64,000 nucleotides of DNA from Hyphomonas adhaerens MHS-3 (GTDB lineage: Bacteria > Pseudomonadota > Alphaproteobacteria > Caulobacterales > Hyphomonadaceae), in assembly GCF_000685235.1 (NCBI RefSeq), contig NZ_ARYH01000003.1, positions 248,001-312,000 on the forward strand, in the 5' to 3' direction. Shown here in pieces: positions 43,609-53,387 of this stretch. The translations under genes were made by a program, and so were the position numbers. Each line of letters opens with the position of its first letter. Position 1 is the stretch's first letter. Below the pieces are notes generated by a model, which worked only from the letters and a program-made list of their open reading frames with translations, was not told the DNA's origin and did not search any database.

Positions 43609-44580
43609 TTACGGAATCAATACCGTCGCGCCGGTTGTCGTACCGCTTTCGAGAGCCTCGTGGGCCTTGCCGGCTTCTTTCATGTAGAAGCGCTGGCCGA
43701 TGTCGGCGCCGAACGTGCCGGCCTTCATGGCAGCGAACAGGTGGCGCGCGCCGCGGGCCATGCCTTCTGGTGTGTCGATGAAGCTGAACAGGGACGGTCG
43801 GGTCAGGATAAGCGATCCCCCCGCTGCGAGCCGGCCGGGCGGCATCGGGTCTGCGGCGCCTGAGGCATTGCCGTAAGAGATCATCCAGCCGCGCTTCTTC
43901 AAGCTGGAGAGGGACGCCTCGAAACTGCGCTTACCCACGCTGTCGAGGGCCACATCAACGCCTTCGCCACCTGTCAGATCACGAACTTTTTTGGCGACAT
44001 CCTCATAGCCGACAATCGTATCGCTGGCGCCGAATTCTTCGGCCTTTTCGGCTTTCTCCGGCGTCGAGGTCACAGCGATCACGCGGGCGCCAAGGCTGGC
44101 CGCCCATGGCGTCAGCACGCTGCCTACGCCGCCCACAGGTGCCCAGATCAGCACCGTGTCACGGTCCGTCACCGGGCGGATCTCGAACAGAAGCATCCAG
44201 GCCGTCAGGCCTTTCAGCAGCACAGCGGCGCCGTCTTCTTCGGAAATGCCTTTCGGCAGTTTCACCATAAGCCCTGCCGGACCGGTGAAGTGCGTGGCGT
44301 AGGTTCCGCTGCCGAGATAGGCGACCCGGTCACCCGGCTTCACATTGGTGACGCCCTCGCCCACCGCTTCCACCGTGCCGGCCCCTTCGGAGCCCTGCAC
44401 GAAAGGCAGCTTCACCGGATAAAGCCCGGTCCGGTAATAGGTGTCGATGAAGTTCAGGCCGGACGCGGCCTGTTTTACCAGCGCTTCGCCGGGGCCCGGC
44501 TGGCGCGGTTCGAAATGTTCCACCTTCAGCACATCCGTGCCGCCGGTTTCGTGCATGATGATCCGGTAAGCGTCGTGCAT
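43609..44580 (-). CDS. NADPH:quinone oxidoreductase, zinc-less MDR family
   Basis: 323 residues from ATG 44580 ([20 protein letters not shown]). Medium-chain dehydrogenase/reductase fold with the quinone-reductase motifs [20 protein letters not shown] and [16 protein letters not shown], and the NADPH-binding [20 protein letters not shown]. Zinc-ligand cysteines are absent, as expected for QOR-type enzymes. It ends 1 base before TerC-gene numbering begins, so it is probably co-transcribed downstream of terC. Confidence 0.9.
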   Translation of the reverse strand: MHDAYRIIMHETGGTDVLKVEHFEPRQPGPGEALVKQAASGLNFIDTYYRTGLYPVKLPFVQGSEGAGTVEAVGEGVTNVKPGDRVAYLGSGTYATHFTGPAGLMVKLPKGISEEDGAAVLLKGLTAWMLLFEIRPVTDRDTVLIWAPVGGVGSVLTPWAASLGARVIAVTSTPEKAEKAEEFGASDTIVGYEDVAKKVRDLTGGEGVDVALDSVGKRSFEASLSSLKKRGWMISYGNASGAADPMPPGRLAAGGSLILTRPSLFSFIDTPEGMARGARHLFAAMKAGTFGADIGQRFYMKEAGKAHEALESGTTTGATVLIP

Positions 44581-44581
44581 G

Positions 44582-45358
44582 TCAGTGTCCTTTCGTTTTC
44601 GGCGCCTGTTTCCGCGCCTGGATGTTGAGCAGTTCCACGACCAGCGAGAACGCAATGGCGAAGTAGAGATACCCTCTGGGAATATGGAAGCCGAGTCCGT
44701 CGGCCACAAGCGCCACCCCGACAAGAAGGATAAAGGCCAGCGCCAGCATCTTGGTGGTTGGGTGATCTGCGATGAAGTTTGCCAGAGGGGTAGCCGCAAC
44801 GGCCATAACGAAGGTCGACAGGACGACGGCCCCGATCATCACCGCCAGCAGGTCCGTCATGCCGATGGCCGTGATCACACTGTCCAGCGAGAAGACGATA
44901 TTGATCACGAACAGCTGAATAACCACGCTGCTGAAGCTGCCCGGCGCTGTCGTTTCTTCGTGACCGGTGCCCTCGACGGCGGAGTGGATTTCCTGCGTGC
45001 CTTTCCACAGCAGGAACAGGCCGCCGCCGAACAGGATGAGGTCCTTCAGCGTCACCTCTTCGACATGGTGCATGACCTCTGTACTGCCGTTCGCCACGAA
45101 CACGGCAAGCGCATGCGGCAGGTGGAACAGGGGCGACTTGTCGAGCTGCAGGATCCAGAAGATCAGGCCCAGCATGGCGATCCGCAGCACCATCGCGCCC
45201 CAGACGCCGATGCGGGTGGCCGTTTGCTTCTGGTCTCCCTTCAGCTTGCCGGTCGCGATGGACACGAACAGCAGATTGTCGATCCCGAGCACGATTTCCA
45301 GGAAGGTCAGCGTCGCCAGGCTGCCCCAGAAGGCGGGCGAAGAAAAAAGTTCGGTCAT
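44582..45358 (-). CDS. TerC-family integral membrane protein
   Basis: 258 residues from ATG 45358 ([20 protein letters not shown]) with GGGAGA upstream. Seven to nine hydrophobic segments with the TerC signature [19 protein letters not shown] and the matching second half [15 protein letters not shown], both with membrane Asp residues. TerC/Alx/YkoY proteins export manganese or help metalate exported proteins; the tellurium name is historical. Divergent from rnhB. Confidence 0.93.
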   Translation of the reverse strand: MTELFSSPAFWGSLATLTFLEIVLGIDNLLFVSIATGKLKGDQKQTATRIGVWGAMVLRIAMLGLIFWILQLDKSPLFHLPHALAVFVANGSTEVMHHVEEVTLKDLILFGGGLFLLWKGTQEIHSAVEGTGHEETTAPGSFSSVVIQLFVINIVFSLDSVITAIGMTDLLAVMIGAVVLSTFVMAVAATPLANFIADHPTTKMLALAFILLVGVALVADGLGFHIPRGYLYFAIAFSLVVELLNIQARKQAPKTKGH

Positions 45359-45448
45359 GGAAGTGTCTCCCTGGGATGGCCGCCGTCTGCCGCAGTTGAA
45401 CCGTGCTGCGCAGTAGAGCGCAAGCCCGACTCGCGGTCTGTTCCGGCC

Positions 45449-46033
45449 ATGGACCTGTTCGGAACCCTGACATGCGGCGTCGATGAAGCTGGCCGCGGCC
45501 CCTGGGCTGGCCCGGTGACGGCCGCCGCGGTGATCCTCGATCCGGCGAACCCGATTGAGGGCCTGACGGACTCCAAGAAACTCTCCGAAGCCAAACGCGA
45601 AGCCCTCGCGCCGCTCATCCGCGAACGCGCCATGGCCTGGTGCGTCGCCCATGCCAGCGTCGAGGAAATCGACCGGCTGAACATCCGCGAGGCGACCTTC
45701 CTCGCCATGCGGCGCGCGGTGGAGGGGCTGCAGCATGCGCCCGACCTGGCGCTGATCGACGGCAACGCCCTGCCCGGCGGCCTGGCCTGCGAGGCCCGCG
45801 CCATCGTGAAGGGCGATTTGAAAGAACCTGCCATCTCGGCTGCCTCGATCCTCGCCAAAACGGTGCGGGACGCCCTGATGCTGGAGCTGGACGCGGCCTA
45901 TCCCGGCTATGGCCTCGCCCGGCACAAGGGATACGGCACCGCCATACATGCCGAAGCCCTCACCCGTCTCGGCCCGGCGCCGTGCCACAGGATGAGCTTT
46001 GCCCCCGTCAAGGCAGCCAGCCTGTCCGCCTGA
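45449..46033 (+). CDS. rnhB: Ribonuclease HII
   Basis: 194 residues. The motif [23 protein letters not shown] carries the first catalytic D-E pair. LIDGNALPG supplies the next Asp and [21 protein letters not shown] completes the RNase HII active site. It removes single ribonucleotides and RNA primers from DNA. The frame is open far upstream, but the family start is [15 protein letters not shown]. Confidence 0.96.
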   Translation: MDLFGTLTCGVDEAGRGPWAGPVTAAAVILDPANPIEGLTDSKKLSEAKREALAPLIRERAMAWCVAHASVEEIDRLNIREATFLAMRRAVEGLQHAPDLALIDGNALPGGLACEARAIVKGDLKEPAISAASILAKTVRDALMLELDAAYPGYGLARHKGYGTAIHAEALTRLGPAPCHRMSFAPVKAASLSA

Positions 46034-46132
46034 CGCGCCGTCAGACCACCCTCGCGTCAGGGTTTGCCAGCCCCGCCTCATCAATGCATCCTGACCGTGA
46101 AGGCCCGCAAGAGGCCTCATGGAGGATAACCG

Positions 46133-47380
46133 ATGATCTATGATCTCGTCATTGTAGGCGGTGGAATCGGAGGCAGTGCGCTGGCCACCGTCATGGCGCG
46201 CGCTGGACGCAGCGTGCTGGTACTGGAAAAATCAGAGCATTACGAAGATCGTGTCCGCGGCGAATGGATCGCCCCCTGGGGCGTTGTGGAGACGAAACGC
46301 ATCGACCTCTATGATACGCTGGTGGCGGCTGGCGGGCATCATCTGTCGGAGCACGTCACCTATGATGAAAGCCTGCCGCCGGACATGTGCGAGGCGGCCC
46401 CGCTGCCACTGAACATGCTGATCCCGGATATTCCGGGTCCGCTTTGCATCGGCCATCCCCATCACTGCCAGACGCTCTACGACGCAGCGGCGGCAGCAGG
46501 CGCGACCTGTCTGCGGCCGGTCAATGTGGAGTCGGTGACGCTTGGCGAGACATCCTCGGTGACTTTCACGCGGGGTGACCGGCAGCACACCGTCGAAGCC
46601 CGTCTGATCGTCGGCGCAGAGGGGCGGCAATCCATGGTGCGCGCCGCCGCCGGGGTGAAGCTGCACCAGGACCGGCCGCATCACTGGTTTGCAGGCCTGC
46701 TGGTCGAACAGGTCGAAGGCTGGGACCCGAAGCGGCAGGCCATCGGAACCGAAGGCAATTTCGGCTTTCTTGCCTTCCCGCAGGGCGATGGCCGCGTGCG
46801 CATCTATGGCGGCTATCCGCTGGAGGAAAAAGGCCGCTTCGCCGGGGAAGACGGCCCCGCGCGGTTCCTTGAGGCCTTCCGCATGGCGTGCGCCCCGCCC
46901 AATGCTGCGCTCGCCGAGGGCACACCGGCGGGCCCGCTCTATTCCTACTTCAACAATGACAGCTGGACGGTCGAACCGTTCGCGCCGGGCTGTGTGCTGA
47001 TCGGCGACGCGGCAGGCTGGAACGACCCGATCAATGGCCTCGGCCTGTCGATCACCTATCGCGATGTGCGGATCGTGTCAGATATCCTGAAGGACACGCC
47101 GGAAGGCGACGGACCGGATTTTGCCGCTTATGCCGAAGAGCGTGCGGAACGGATGCGGCGGCTGCGCTTTGCAGGCCAGCTCCAGGCCACCCTCGATATG
47201 GAATTCGGGGAAACCGCCAAGGCCCGGCGCCTGTCCTACCATACCCGCAAGGCGGAGGACCCGACCCTCGGCCTGCACGGCATTGCGATCATGGCCGGTC
47301 CGGAAAGCGTGCCGGAGGAGTTCTTTACCGACGCGCACCGCGCCCGCGTGTTGGGGCAGCCTCAGAAGGAACCGGCATGA
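46133..47380 (+). CDS. FAD-dependent monooxygenase
   Basis: 415 residues. N-terminal Rossmann FAD motif YDLVIVGGGIGGSALATVMA, then LVLEKSEHYEDRVRGEWIAP, and the second FAD motif GCVLIGDAAGWNDPINGLGL. The latter is the GD-x6-P block of group A flavin hydroxylases. The substrate is unknown. It overlaps the next gene, an NTF2-like protein, by 4 bases, an arrangement common for small-molecule oxidation operons. Confidence 0.9.
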   Translation: MIYDLVIVGGGIGGSALATVMARAGRSVLVLEKSEHYEDRVRGEWIAPWGVVETKRIDLYDTLVAAGGHHLSEHVTYDESLPPDMCEAAPLPLNMLIPDIPGPLCIGHPHHCQTLYDAAAAAGATCLRPVNVESVTLGETSSVTFTRGDRQHTVEARLIVGAEGRQSMVRAAAGVKLHQDRPHHWFAGLLVEQVEGWDPKRQAIGTEGNFGFLAFPQGDGRVRIYGGYPLEEKGRFAGEDGPARFLEAFRMACAPPNAALAEGTPAGPLYSYFNNDSWTVEPFAPGCVLIGDAAGWNDPINGLGLSITYRDVRIVSDILKDTPEGDGPDFAAYAEERAERMRRLRFAGQLQATLDMEFGETAKARRLSYHTRKAEDPTLGLHGIAIMAGPESVPEEFFTDAHRARVLGQPQKEPA

Positions 47381-47739
47381 GTATCGATATCGAAAAATTC
47401 AACGCCGACTGGCTGGATGCCTGGACGAGCAAGGATGTCGACCGTCTGGTGGCCTTCTATGCGCCGGACACCGTCTACAAGGATCCGCAGACCGCCGCAG
47501 GCCTGAACGGCCGCGACGCGCTCAGCACCTACCTGACCGGCCTGTTCGGCGCGACACCGCCGATGACTTACACGCCGGACGAAACCTGGCCGATTCCCGG
47601 CGGGTATTGCGGCCGCTGGTATTGCAAGGTGGGCAAAGACGGAACGGACGGCCTGCTGAGGGGCTTCGACCTCGTGATCATCGAGCAGGGCCTGATCAAA
47701 CTCAACGAAGTCTACGTTCACGAGATTCCCGAGGGTTAA
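47377..47739 (+). CDS. NTF2-like/SnoaL-type protein
   Basis: 120 residues with the NTF2-like cone-fold pattern: DWLDAWTSKDVDRLVAFYAP followed by DTVYKDP, then LRGFDLVIIEQGLIKLNEVY. Such proteins are often isomerases, dehydratases or binding partners for flavin enzymes. ATGA overlap with the monooxygenase gene indicates translational coupling. Its stop codon overlaps a CtrA-type box. Confidence 0.85.
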   Translation: MSIDIEKFNADWLDAWTSKDVDRLVAFYAPDTVYKDPQTAAGLNGRDALSTYLTGLFGATPPMTYTPDETWPIPGGYCGRWYCKVGKDGTDGLLRGFDLVIIEQGLIKLNEVYVHEIPEG

Positions 47740-47750
47740 CCGCCCATTAA
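47736..47750 (+). promoter_or_regulatory. Perfect CtrA box upstream of the GIY-YIG gene
   Basis: TTAA-CCGCCCA-TTAA matches the CtrA consensus TTAA-N7-TTAA at all eight positions. It ends 42 bases before the start codon of the GIY-YIG gene. A GAATC (GANTC, CcrM-type methylation site) lies between, at 47772-47776. Confidence 0.65.
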
Positions 47751-47792
47751 CCGTCTCAGCCGAGCTTCGCGGAATCGACGTGGAGGGATACC

Positions 47793-48215
47793 ATGCTGTT
47801 TCTGTTTGGCTGGCAAACCTGGTGGGGTGAGTCCGGCCGGCCGTACCGGTTCAATATTACGCTGACGCGCAAGGGCCTGCCGGATGAGGGCGGGATCTAT
47901 ATATTCGTGCGCCGCCGGTTCGTATTCTTCCTGCAGCCGCTCTACATCGGCAAGGCGACCAATTTCCGCTCGCGCCTGATCGGGCATGAACGCTGGTGGG
48001 AAGCCTGGTGGAAACGCGGCGCCACCGAACGTCACATCATGATCGTCAAGAAACCGGCAGACCGGGCGCGGATCGAGGAAGACCTGATCCGCAATTACCA
48101 GCCGCGCATGAATGATATCCTCATTCCACGCGGCGCCGATGACGCGCCGAACAACAAGCGCCTGCGCCGCTGGTGGAAGATCAAGCGCTGGTTCCGGATT
48201 CCATTCCTCACCTAG
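47793..48215 (+). CDS. GIY-YIG nuclease-domain protein
   Basis: 140 residues with GGAGG 7 bases before the ATG. The GIY-YIG core is recognisable: GGIYIFVRR (GIY), QPLYIGKATNFRSRLIGHER (YIG, followed by the catalytic Arg position), and DRARIEEDLIRNYQPRMND (Glu and the NP/NxxxN end). A basic tail (NNKRLRRWWKIKRWFRIPF) follows. The domain makes up nearly the whole protein, as in UPF0213-like single-domain members. A CtrA box upstream suggests cell-cycle-timed expression; the DNA target is unknown. Confidence 0.78.
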   Translation: MLFLFGWQTWWGESGRPYRFNITLTRKGLPDEGGIYIFVRRRFVFFLQPLYIGKATNFRSRLIGHERWWEAWWKRGATERHIMIVKKPADRARIEEDLIRNYQPRMNDILIPRGADDAPNNKRLRRWWKIKRWFRIPFLT

Positions 48216-48994
48216 ACCGCAGGCAAGACCTTCACAGTCTGCCAGATCAGACTGCAGGGTGACGTGGTGGACAGAAAAGCGATGTCCGCCGCATCGCGCC
48301 CGACACCGATCCGGACCAGATTTTCGACCGGCACCAGCCCGGTCGGATCAACCAGCCACCAGGCATTCTCAAGATACACTTCGAACACCGCATGGAAATC
48401 CTGCGGCTCCAGCCCCATCGCATAGGCGCTGACCGCGCGGGCCGGAATGTTGAGGGCGCGGCAGAGCGTGATGCCAAGATGGGTAAAATCGCGGCAAACG
48501 CCTTTGCGCTCCACAAATGTGTGCTCGGCTGTCGTGTCGGAGCTGCTGATGCCAAAGGCATATTCGATATTTTCGTAAAGCCAGCTCAGCACCGCCTGCA
48601 CCATGGCGCCGCCCTCCGGGATCGTTCCGAACGTTTTCTCCGCGAATGAGATGAACCGGTCCGACGAACAATAGCGGCTGGGCAACAGGAAGACGAGCGC
48701 TTCGGTCGGAAGGTCCGGCCAGGCGTGCCGGGTCGCCGCGGATGGCAGGAGAGATCGCGCACCATTGTCGACAACCGCTTCGTACCGGATGCGCACATCA
48801 CCGGAGAATTCTCCCCGGAAGCGGCGCTCGCCACGGGCGTCCGCCGGATCGAAGACCAGCTCTGGCAGCGGGTCGATCTCAAGGCTTTCCGATATGACGG
48901 TCTGGTCCGGTGAGGTCGCGGCATGAACCGAAACAACGGCCCCTGTCCCAGGCTGGAAAGAATAATGCAGGTCTGACGACACGTGCAGCTTCAT
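48212..48994 (-). CDS. Transglutaminase-like cysteine peptidase family protein
   Basis: 260 residues from ATG 48994 (MKLHVSSDLHYSFQPGTGAV) with GGAGG 6 bases upstream. The transglutaminase-core triad is visible: Cys in ERKGVCRDFTHLGITLCRAL, His in QDFHAVFEVYL, Asp in WWLVDPTGLVP. The N-terminal beta domain is the usual one of bacterial transglutaminase-like proteins. There is no signal peptide, so it is cytoplasmic. Convergent with, and overlapping by 4 bases, the GIY-YIG gene. Confidence 0.88.
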   Translation of the reverse strand: MKLHVSSDLHYSFQPGTGAVVSVHAATSPDQTVISESLEIDPLPELVFDPADARGERRFRGEFSGDVRIRYEAVVDNGARSLLPSAATRHAWPDLPTEALVFLLPSRYCSSDRFISFAEKTFGTIPEGGAMVQAVLSWLYENIEYAFGISSSDTTAEHTFVERKGVCRDFTHLGITLCRALNIPARAVSAYAMGLEPQDFHAVFEVYLENAWWLVDPTGLVPVENLVRIGVGRDAADIAFLSTTSPCSLIWQTVKVLPAV

Positions 48995-49089
48995 GAAAGC
49001 CTCCGAAAATTGGAAACACGTCTGATAGACCGCCTCATGGCACAGGCCGGGGCCGCCGTCTTCCCGGGCTTGTGTGTTAGCGCCCAGCC

Positions 49090-50001
49090 ATGGCAAAGCT
49101 GCACGCCATGGCAGATGATGTTTCCACTTTCACCGGCGCCCCGCCGCTGTTCACCGACGCCCCGGATTCGGTGAGCTTCAAGAAACTGCGCAAGCGGCTG
49201 GTGCGCGGCGCCCTCCAGGCGATCGACGCGTATGGCATGGTTGACCGGCGCGCCGTCGAGAGCGGCGAGATTCCCCGGCCGAAATGGCTGGTCTGCCTGT
49301 CGGGCGGCAAGGACTCGTATGGCCTGCTGGCGGTGCTGATGGACCTGCAATACCAGGGCGCCCTGCCCGTGGATCTGATCGCCTGCAATCTCGACCAGGG
49401 CCAGCCGGGCTTTCCGAAACACATCCTGCCGGACTGGCTGGAAAAGATCGGCGCGCCCTATCGCATCGTGACCGAGGACACCTATTCCATCGTCACAGAG
49501 AAAGTGCCGGAGGGACGGACCTTCTGCTCCATGTGTTCGCGCCTGCGCAGGGGCATCCTCTACCGCATCGCGCGGGAGGAAGGCTGCGACGCCATCGTTC
49601 TGGGTCACCACCGCGACGACGCGCTGGAGACGTTCATGATGAACCTCATCCATGGCGGACGTCTCGCCGCGATGCCGCCAAAGCTGCTGAATGATGAGGG
49701 CGATGTCATGGTGCTCCGCCCTCTGATTACAGCTGCGGAGGACGATCTTGAGAAGTTCTCCAATGCAATGAACTTCCCGATCATCCCGTGCAATCTGTGC
49801 GGCAGCCAGGACGGCCTGCAGCGCGTCGCCATGAAACAAATGCTGACAGATTGGGAACGCAAGAAGCCCGGCGTCCGGCAGGTCATGGCCCACGCCCTCG
49901 CCACTGTCCGGCCCAGCCACCTCCATGACCCGAAGATCTTCGACTTCCTGGGCCTCGCCCCCGGCGGCGAAGGCGAAGACGACCCGAACGTCCCGTTCTG
50001 A
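49090..50001 (+). CDS. ttcA: tRNA 2-thiocytidine-32 synthetase
   Basis: 303 residues. PP-loop ATP pyrophosphatase motif [19 protein letters not shown]. The two iron-sulfur CxxC motifs are [18 protein letters not shown] and [14 protein letters not shown], and [15 protein letters not shown] is also typical. TtcA thiolates C32 of tRNA using a 4Fe-4S cluster. The start could also be the Met at 49108. Divergent from the transglutaminase gene. Confidence 0.95.
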   Translation: MAKLHAMADDVSTFTGAPPLFTDAPDSVSFKKLRKRLVRGALQAIDAYGMVDRRAVESGEIPRPKWLVCLSGGKDSYGLLAVLMDLQYQGALPVDLIACNLDQGQPGFPKHILPDWLEKIGAPYRIVTEDTYSIVTEKVPEGRTFCSMCSRLRRGILYRIAREEGCDAIVLGHHRDDALETFMMNLIHGGRLAAMPPKLLNDEGDVMVLRPLITAAEDDLEKFSNAMNFPIIPCNLCGSQDGLQRVAMKQMLTDWERKKPGVRQVMAHALATVRPSHLHDPKIFDFLGLAPGGEGEDDPNVPF

Positions 50002-50062
50002 AAAGTCCAGATGAAGCAGAAATACGGTCGGCATTTCAAACGCGTAGAGAGGTTATCCGATA

Positions 50063-50920
50063 ATGCGAATCCCAAGGCTTCTTGCTTGTGTGTTCACTTT
50101 CTCGGTCTTGAGCAGCGGGAGCCACGCACAAGGCAACTCTCATGACATCGGCGCTGACTTGATCGGTCAGACGCCTCCGGGACCTACGCCCGAACTTTTT
50201 GCGCCGGGGCTTGTCTCAACGGACAATCTGGAAATCGAGGGCGTCTTCGCCCCCGGCATGACAGAATTCTATTTTGTCAGGCAGGTATCAGGCGACGTCC
50301 CCAAAATCTACAGCTTCCAATACAAGGATGGCGACTGGCAGGAATCGATTGTGGGACCGCGCACCGGCGAAGTCTTTATCTCTGTCGATGGAAAGACGAT
50401 GTATCTCGGGAACGAGTATCGAGAGCGCACAGACTCCGGTTGGTCGGAACAGAAAAGCCTCGGGTCCCCCTTCGAAGATATTCCGGTCATGCGCCTGACA
50501 GCTTCAGCAGATGGCACCTACGTTTTCGATGAACGACATGAGGTCGGCACTATCAGGTATTCCCGTTTGGTGGACGGCGAACGCCAGGCACCACAGGCCT
50601 TCAGTGAGGAAGTCAACTCGGGAACCTTTACTGCCCACCCCTTCATTGCCTCCGACGAAAGCTACCTGATCTGGGACAGCGAACGCGACGATGGTTATGG
50701 CGATTCAGATTTGTACATCAGTTTTCGCCAGGACGATGGCTCCTGGGGACCCGCTATCAATATGGGGGACGAGATAAACACCGAATTCGAGGATGCGTAT
50801 GGAAGCGTCACGCCCGACGGGAAATACTTCTTCTTTCACACGATCAATCTGAGCGAACCAAAGGCCAATATTTTCTGGGTGGACGCCCAGATCATCGAGA
50901 ACCTCAGACAAGCACAGTAG
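50063..50920 (+). CDS. Secreted beta-propeller (PD40/WD40-like) protein
   Basis: 285 residues with a signal peptide (MRIPRLLACVFTFSVLSSGSHA). The mature part contains PD40-like repeats such as GEVFISVDGKTMYLG, HPFIASDESYLIWDSERDDG and DAYGSVTPDGKYFFFHT. The last two are preceded by SDLYISFRQDDGSWG. These propeller blades are typical of TolB-like and exported binding proteins. The function is unknown and the neighbours do not help. Confidence 0.75.
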   Translation: MRIPRLLACVFTFSVLSSGSHAQGNSHDIGADLIGQTPPGPTPELFAPGLVSTDNLEIEGVFAPGMTEFYFVRQVSGDVPKIYSFQYKDGDWQESIVGPRTGEVFISVDGKTMYLGNEYRERTDSGWSEQKSLGSPFEDIPVMRLTASADGTYVFDERHEVGTIRYSRLVDGERQAPQAFSEEVNSGTFTAHPFIASDESYLIWDSERDDGYGDSDLYISFRQDDGSWGPAINMGDEINTEFEDAYGSVTPDGKYFFFHTINLSEPKANIFWVDAQIIENLRQAQ

Positions 50921-51034
50921 GCTGATAATTCATCACGGGCGTCAGGCTTACATAGCAAAAGGGGCCCTCCACATGTCAGCAAAGGCCTTTCAGGTCCGAA
51001 GCCTGGTCCCGCCCGCTGTGAGGCCAAACTGCGA

Positions 51035-51769
51035 TCACATAACCAGTTCGTCACCGTCCGGAGTCAGCTGGAACGCTTCCTTGGGCAGAAGGCGGAAATG
51101 GGTGCCCGTTCTTGAGGCCGCCAGTATCCGGTCGCACCGAAATGTGCGCGATGCATTCCGCAGATGGTCCTGCGCGACAACATACCAGACAGGGTATTTC
51201 AGCAGGAGGTAGTGCGGTTCGATTTCCCGGCTGGACGTCTCACCATCCTCTCTCTGGTATCGTATCGCCAGCGTTTCCTGATCCGTGAATGCCTGATGCA
51301 AGGCCTGAACGATCGGCTTTGGTGGAGGCGACGTCCCTGCCTGCACATAGGTCGACGCGGTGACGCCCACGAGGATACGGGATTTCAGGCGGTCTACCAT
51401 TTCGCGCTTTGCCGGCGAAAAGGAGGCCACCAATTGCCGCCTGATCGAGTCGAGGTTCGCCAGGAACATGGGCGAGTTCATTTGCTCTGTGACGGCAAGG
51501 CTGATCAGAAGGTCGACTGCTTCGGCATAGGACAGGTTCATCCGGCCAACGCCCCAGTTTCGGTCCAGGCGGACGCCTCCGCCCCGGCCGCGATCGGCAT
51601 CGATCTGCATGCCCTGGTCTCGCATGAGGGAAAGATCCCGCGAGATCGTTCGCTCGCTGACACCGAGCTCACGCGCCAGATCCCCGACCGTGCAATGCGC
51701 GTTCTGCTTGAGCCGGACCGCCAGCAATTCCATCCGCCTTAGCCTGCTGATCGTATTCGCCCGCGCCAT
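51035..51769 (-). CDS. WYL-domain transcriptional regulator (YafY-type)
   Basis: 244 residues. N-terminal HTH_11 domain (about 8-60, CTVGDLARELGVSERTISRD) and a C-terminal WYL domain (about 150-235, LAIRYQREDGETSSREIEPHYLL), with WYVVAQDHLRNASRTFRCDRI holding the ligand-binding residues. The gene is divergent from a VOC-family gene, a common pairing in which the regulator controls the glyoxalase-like protein. The shared intergenic region has a GACAT/ATGTC palindrome. Confidence 0.9.
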   Translation of the reverse strand: MARANTISRLRRMELLAVRLKQNAHCTVGDLARELGVSERTISRDLSLMRDQGMQIDADRGRGGGVRLDRNWGVGRMNLSYAEAVDLLISLAVTEQMNSPMFLANLDSIRRQLVASFSPAKREMVDRLKSRILVGVTASTYVQAGTSPPPKPIVQALHQAFTDQETLAIRYQREDGETSSREIEPHYLLLKYPVWYVVAQDHLRNASRTFRCDRILAASRTGTHFRLLPKEAFQLTPDGDELVM

Positions 51770-51780
51770 GGAAGAAATAG

Positions 51781-51793
51781 GACATAAAATGTC
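51781..51793. promoter_or_regulatory. Candidate operator between WYL regulator and VOC gene
   Basis: GACAT-AAA-ATGTC is a perfect palindrome 12 bases upstream of the regulator start, with a further GGACAT at 51813-51818. Its position suggests autoregulation and control of the divergent VOC gene. Confidence 0.5.
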
Positions 51794-51871
51794 ATACTTT
51801 TCAATAAAGTGCGGACATCCAAGAAAACCAGGCCGGATATGCCATGCCCCCGGCGAACAGGAGATCCCTTC

Positions 51872-52228
51872 ATGCGAATGAACTATTTCGTTGTCGGTAC
51901 AAACGACATGAACGCTTCCATTGAGTTTTACGATGCCCTCTTCGAGCGGTCAGGCCTGAACCGCGTCTCCCCGTCAGACAGGATGACCTACTGGCTGGGC
52001 GAGGATTTTGCATTTGCGGCAGCCCTGCCCTTTGACGGAAGGCAAGCCACCAATGGAAATGGAACCATGGTCGGCTTCAGTGTCGGGACCGCGGAAGCCG
52101 TCAGGCAGTTCCATGAACGGGCCATTGAACTTGGCGGCACCTGCGAAGGCGCGCCGGGCCAGCGAGGGCCACGTCTTTCTGCTTATGTGAGAGACATTGA
52201 TGGAAACAAGCTGTGCTTTTCTGACTGA
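51872..52228 (+). CDS. VOC-family (glyoxalase/bleomycin-resistance-like) protein
   Basis: 118 residues from ATG 51872 (MRMNYFVVGTNDMNASIEFY) with GGAGA 8 bases upstream. The betaalphabetabetabeta pattern with NDMNASIEFYDALFE and the C-terminal RLSAYVRDIDGNKLCF match the VOC superfamily. The C-terminal Glu metal ligand of true glyoxalase I is not obvious here (DGNKLCF, not DPDGN-xxE), so enzymatic activity is uncertain. Paired with the divergent WYL regulator. Confidence 0.85.
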   Translation: MRMNYFVVGTNDMNASIEFYDALFERSGLNRVSPSDRMTYWLGEDFAFAAALPFDGRQATNGNGTMVGFSVGTAEAVRQFHERAIELGGTCEGAPGQRGPRLSAYVRDIDGNKLCFSD

Positions 52229-52280
52229 GATGGGCCGCGGTGGGAGATGAAACGCGCCCTGTTTGCTGCGCGCGCAAAAA

Positions 52281-52292
52281 CCGGTTAACCGG
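52281..52292. promoter_or_regulatory. Perfect 12-bp palindrome upstream of the 334-aa gene
   Basis: CCGGTTAACCGG lies 23 bases before the start codon at 52316. The position suits an operator; no regulator is assigned. Confidence 0.35.
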
Positions 52293-52315
52293 AATACAGA
52301 CCGGGGCGAGGACAC

Positions 52316-53320
52316 ATGCCATCTGAACATTCCACACATCCGCTGGCCAGGCGTATTACCGACTACGGACAGTTCGCCTATCCGGTCGCCGACAATATCG
52401 ATACCTATCTGGGCATTCTCTATGAGGGAAAGCTCTATGAAACGCTTTGCGCGGGGTATCCCGGACGGGAAATTGTCCTCAACCTGACGCATGCCTATGG
52501 GCTCATCAGCCACGAAATCTTCTGGACAGAAAATGACACCTACAAGGAAGCCCTGGACGCACTCCCGGTCCTTGCAGATCACATCGCCGAAACGGAACTG
52601 AGTTTGGGCGACCTCTACCATGTCTCCGAGATCGTGGAGAACTTCTACGACTGGGACCCTGATGGACACGGCCCCACACACCTCACCCGGTTGAACCAGA
52701 CGATCATATCTCTCACGACCCTCTTTGACCGCCCCGCGTACAGGGACGCCATTTACGACGCGCTGAAAGACAAGTCCCGTTCAGAATTCAGTGAACTCAT
52801 CTCCATGGCGAACTGGTTCTATGGAGAGGATGAGTTCGATCTCTTTTTCAGTTTCGCGGAGGTTCAACCCGTAGAAGCGCTGGACAGCGCCCACTGGCTG
52901 ATCGGGATGAGCGATCCGCAGCGCGAGACATTCATCACTTGGGCACGAGATCACATGCCGTCGGGGCTGTCGCTGTCTGAAGGCGCACGCACACAGGACT
53001 ATGACGAGATCGTCACGCAAATCCTGGACCGCGTGATATGGCAGGAAGAGCATATATTGAAAGCGGCTCAGGATCGTTTGGACTTTACGGTCTGGGGCCT
53101 TTGTTCTGCCAATAAATTCATGGCGGCAAATGCTGCATATCTTCTGGAGGACCTGCCCGTCAGTCAGTGGCCGGAGGGCAGCCAGGCCATCATAGCCAAA
53201 CTGTACGAAGAGATGGAACCGAACTGGACCTCGTTCAAATCCAAGGGCGGCAAGGGCCATTATACAACGCACAAGGAGCGACTGGGAAGCCTGCTTGAAA
53301 AAGCGAACCAACCGAGTTGA
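52316..53320 (+). CDS. Hypothetical protein, helical, no recognised family
   Basis: 334 residues starting MPSEHSTHPLARRITDYGQF. No signal peptide and no membrane segment. The sequence is acidic and mostly helical with many aromatic residues (for example NWFYGEDEFDLFFSF, VIWQEEHILKAAQDRL). I recognise no motif. A weak ribosome site (GGGGCGAGG) precedes the ATG. Codon usage matches the surrounding genes, so it is probably real. Confidence 0.7.
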   Translation: MPSEHSTHPLARRITDYGQFAYPVADNIDTYLGILYEGKLYETLCAGYPGREIVLNLTHAYGLISHEIFWTENDTYKEALDALPVLADHIAETELSLGDLYHVSEIVENFYDWDPDGHGPTHLTRLNQTIISLTTLFDRPAYRDAIYDALKDKSRSEFSELISMANWFYGEDEFDLFFSFAEVQPVEALDSAHWLIGMSDPQRETFITWARDHMPSGLSLSEGARTQDYDEIVTQILDRVIWQEEHILKAAQDRLDFTVWGLCSANKFMAANAAYLLEDLPVSQWPEGSQAIIAKLYEEMEPNWTSFKSKGGKGHYTTHKERLGSLLEKANQPS

Positions 53321-53387
53321 TCAGCTCAGCCTGAAGAGACTCAACAAGGATGCCCTGGGGGCACCGGCGGAGGCGCCGTCTGAACGC

